In this document: one piece after another, positions 62,187 through 64,000 of the stretch
How the letters are laid out: every line of letters starts with the position of its first letter
How positions within the stretch are numbered: the stretch's first letter is position 1
NCBI RefSeq assembly: GCF_004402705.1
Contig: NZ_SOFM01000010.1
Span: forward strand, 1 to 64,000
Source of the DNA: Cryobacterium mannosilyticum
Lineage (GTDB): Bacteria > Actinomycetota > Actinomycetes > Actinomycetales > Microbacteriaceae
Length of the DNA: 64,000 nt
Reading direction: 5' to 3'
The notes under the pieces: generated by a model
The model's database searches: none
What the model saw: only the letters and a program-made list of their open reading frames with translations
Told to the model about the DNA's origin: nothing
Program-made: the position numbers and the translations under genes

Positions 62187-62537
62187 TCACTGCGCCCTTG
62201 CCCGCGGCACCCTCGGCCGCACGAGCGAGTGGCTGTCCCTGAGCAGCTGCTCGACCAGGGCGTCCTCGACCTGACCGCCGAGCACGATCGTGATCCAGTG
62301 CTTCTTGTTCAGGTGGTAGCCCGGGGTGATCTGCCCGGCGAATTCCTCCCGCAGGGCACGACTCTCCTCCGGGTCGCACTTAAGCGACACCGTCAGCGGC
62401 TCCCCCGCCAGAGCGGAGAGGGCGAAGATCTTGCCGTTGCCGCTGGTCTTGAACACGCTCGTCTCCTCCCCGAACGGGAACGTCTCCACAGCCTGGGGCA
62501 GGCTCAGGCAGAAGTCGACGAGGGCATCCGGGGTCAT
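62187..62537 (-). CDS. MmcQ/YjbR family protein
   Basis: A 116-residue single-domain protein. It starts L-V-D-F-C-L-S-L-P-Q-A-V-E-T-F-P-F-G and has V-F-K-T-S-G-N-G-K-I-F-A-L, L-K-C-D-P-E and H-L-N-K-K-H-W-I-T-I, all typical of the MmcQ/YjbR family (CyaY-like fold, DNA-binding proposed). Function is not established. ATG 62537 has TAGTCT 7 nt upstream. It converges on the sortase gene. Confidence 0.92.
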   Translation of the reverse strand: MTPDALVDFCLSLPQAVETFPFGEETSVFKTSGNGKIFALSALAGEPLTVSLKCDPEESRALREEFAGQITPGYHLNKKHWITIVLGGQVEDALVEQLLRDSHSLVRPRVPRARAQ

Positions 62538-62544
62538 GGCTTCG

Positions 62545-62550
62545 AGACTA
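62545..62550 (-). promoter_or_regulatory. Putative -10 of the MmcQ/YjbR gene (leaderless)
   Basis: TAGTCT on the minus strand ends 7 nt before ATG 62537. It overlaps the stop codon of the LLM oxidoreductase gene at 62548-62550. Confidence 0.45.
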
Positions 62551-63546
62551 GACCGTCACCGCATTCATGGCACCGGCCGTCAACTCCACCGAGCGCAACC
62601 GGTCGGCGACGTCGCGGGAGGCATGCGCGATGATGAGCTCGTCGGCCTGGGTGGCCGCGGCGAAGTCCTCGAGGAAGTCCCGCACCACGTCGGGCGTGCC
62701 GATGGCGGAGTACCGCATCATGTTCGCGATCTGGCGTCCCTCGTTCGTGGTGAGGAACGCGTCGATCTGCGCGTCGGTGTAGTCGGGTGCGGCCGGACCG
62801 CGGGCGATCATGCCGCGCACCCTGGCGCGCCGGGTCGTCTCGAACTGGAGCGTCGCATCCGCCTGGTCGTCGGCGGCGATCACGTTCACGCCGACGATCA
62901 CGTGCGGGGCGGAAAGCTGGCGCGACGGGACGAAGTCGCGCCGGTAGGTGGCGACGGCTTCGAAGAGGGAGTCGGGCGCGAAGTGCGACGCGAACGCGTA
63001 GGGCAGGCCGAGCCTGGCCGCGAGCTGGGCTCCGAAGAGCGAGGACCCGAGGATGTAGAGGGGCACGTCGGTGCCGGCGCCGGGCACGGCCCGCACTCCG
63101 GGGACGACAGACTCGTCGCGCAGGTAGGCCTGCAGTTCGACCACGTCCTGCGGGAACTGGTCGGATGCCCTCGGGTCGCGGCGCATGGCCCGCGCGGTGG
63201 TCTGGTCGCTGCCGGGCGCGCGGCCGAGCCCGAGGTCGATCCGGCCGGGGTAGAGCTCCGCGAGGGTGCCGAACTGTTCGGCGATCGAAAGCGGCGAGTG
63301 ATTGGGGAGCATGACGCCGCCGGCGCCCAGCCGGATCGTGGAGGTGTGCGCGGCGACGTGGCCGATCAGGATGCTCGTTGCCGACGAGGCGATCGTCGGC
63401 ATATTGTGGTGCTCGGCGTACCAGACCCGGCTGTAGCCGTGCCTCTCGGCGGCCTGGGCGAGCGCGACGCTGGCCGCGAAGCTCTCCCTCGCGGTCTGCC
63501 CGGGGGCGATGGGGGCGAGGTCGAGTATGGAAAGCGGAATCGTCAT
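62548..63546 (-). CDS. LLM class flavin-dependent oxidoreductase
   Basis: A 332-residue luciferase-like monooxygenase-fold protein. It shows L-S-I-L-D-L-A-P-I, the A-E-H-H-N-M-P strand, G-G-V-M-L-P-N-H-S-P-L and D-L-G-L-G-R-A-P-G-S-D, characteristic of the 'LLM class' MsnO8-like group using FMN. The substrate is unknown. ATG 63546 is used; GTG 63588 is an alternative with 14 extra residues. Neither has a clear Shine-Dalgarno sequence. It lies 10 nt upstream of the MmcQ/YjbR start in the same direction. Confidence 0.9.
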   Translation of the reverse strand: MTIPLSILDLAPIAPGQTARESFAASVALAQAAERHGYSRVWYAEHHNMPTIASSATSILIGHVAAHTSTIRLGAGGVMLPNHSPLSIAEQFGTLAELYPGRIDLGLGRAPGSDQTTARAMRRDPRASDQFPQDVVELQAYLRDESVVPGVRAVPGAGTDVPLYILGSSLFGAQLAARLGLPYAFASHFAPDSLFEAVATYRRDFVPSRQLSAPHVIVGVNVIAADDQADATLQFETTRRARVRGMIARGPAAPDYTDAQIDAFLTTNEGRQIANMMRYSAIGTPDVVRDFLEDFAAATQADELIIAHASRDVADRLRSVELTAGAMNAVTV

Positions 63547-63650
63547 GCTTGGGGCAACGGGATCCGCCCCCGAATCGTTACCCGGCACACGAAATCAGAT
63601 TCCGCACGGAGGACCGGCGATCCCGGAACCGGCGGTGAGCGCCTACCGGG

Positions 63651-64000
63651 TCAGGCGGACCGGCGAAGCCGGCCGACGCCTGGCAGGAAGCGGCCCACCC
63701 GCGCCCCATAGCCGGCGTAGTCCGAATGCTCGGCCAGGAGCATCCGTTCCTCCCACCGGGCCTTGCCGGCCAGCAGCAGCACCAGCGCAAGCCACGTGGC
63801 AAGATGCCAGGCCGATGCGCCGAACAGGGCGAGCCCCAGCCCGCCGGTCATCAGCCCGGTGTAGATCGGGCTGCGCACGAGGCCGTACACCCCGGTGGTG
63901 ACCAGCGGGGCGTGCTCCCGCGGGATCGGGCTGGCCGTCAGCGCCGGCCCCAGGCCGACCACGCCGAGCACCGCGAGGCTCACGCCGCCCGCGCAGAGCA
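63651..64000 (-). CDS. Isoprenylcysteine carboxyl methyltransferase-like membrane protein (partial)
   Basis: The 5' part lies beyond the window. The visible 115 or so residues show T-T-G-V-Y-G-L-V-R-S-P-I-Y-T-G-L, two hydrophobic helices and the closing E-E-R-M-L-L...Y-A-G-Y-G-A-R-V-G-R-F-L-P-G motif of the ICMT/phospholipid-methyltransferase (PEMT-like) family. Bacterial members methylate lipids or small molecules; the substrate is unknown. It ends about 105 nt from the LLM oxidoreductase start. Confidence 0.85.
   Translation of the reverse strand, partial: LCAGGVSLAVLGVVGLGPALTASPIPREHAPLVTTGVYGLVRSPIYTGLMTGGLGLALFGASAWHLATWLALVLLLAGKARWEERMLLAEHSDYAGYGARVGRFLPGVGRLRRSA

Overview
The window is high-GC, densely coded DNA from an actinobacterium, most likely of the family Microbacteriaceae (Cryobacterium/Leifsonia-like). 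The pointers are a DUF222/HNH gene, an actinobacterial LexA box, an HspR-type HAIR element, maltokinase, a DUF6504-dnaE2 pair, three secreted proteins sharing one lytic-transglycosylase-like C-terminus, and many genes with a -10 hexamer 6-7 nt before the start codon and no Shine-Dalgarno sequence (leaderless). No rRNA, tRNA or CRISPR array was seen.

Layout. 0-1.4 kb: a DUF222/HNH gene whose 3' end is replaced by palindrome-rich DNA, then a dispersed intergenic repeat. 1.4-10 kb: divergent IclR regulator and UPF0114 membrane protein, SOS-controlled DUF6504-dnaE2, a SOUL heme-binding protein, a class A penicillin-binding protein. 10-14 kb: a small membrane protein behind a LacI-type operator, then pyruvate formate-lyase and its activase. 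14.5-18 kb: a glycolate/D-lactate oxidase-type flavoprotein, a divergent GntR regulator and an MFS transporter. 18-31 kb: maltokinase, acyl-CoA synthetase, a very large LuxR/ATPase regulator, small and membrane proteins, 4-alpha-glucanotransferase, a methyltransferase, a stand-alone LigD polymerase domain. 31-36 kb: a secreted SLT-like protein, a HspR-type Clp ATPase, small ORFs.

36-43.5 kb holds jetA-jetB-jetC of a type I Wadjet (SMC-like) plasmid-defence system. No jetD is present; directly after the jetC stop lies a scar of duplicated sequence, followed by a DUF4386 gene without a standard start codon. 43.6-50.6 kb: a lipoprotein, an EcfT-EcfA-EcfA fusion and an S component, convergent with cobalamin-dependent methionine synthase, suggesting B12 uptake feeding MetH.

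50.7-55.4 kb: two paralogous SLT-like proteins flanking an alpha/beta hydrolase, then a processive GT2 glycosyltransferase with a small membrane partner. 55.45-57.26 kb: an IS1182-family element flanked by CTAG, with an in-frame amber codon in its transposase, inserted exactly at the stop codon of the small membrane gene. 57.3-60.5 kb: a citrulline -> ornithine -> proline module (CtlX-type hydrolase, ornithine cyclodeaminase) with a divergent Lrp/AsnC regulator, plus a histidine phosphatase. 60.6-62.2 kb: a secreted five-repeat protein with an atypical sorting-like tail, followed by a sortase lacking a standard start codon. The window ends with MmcQ/YjbR, an LLM flavin oxidoreductase and a partial membrane methyltransferase.

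The strongest leads for follow-up are the Wadjet locus lacking jetD with its rearrangement scar, the sortase with its repeat-protein neighbour, the T-A-A ECF fusion, and the HNH gene cut by a perfect 20-bp palindrome.
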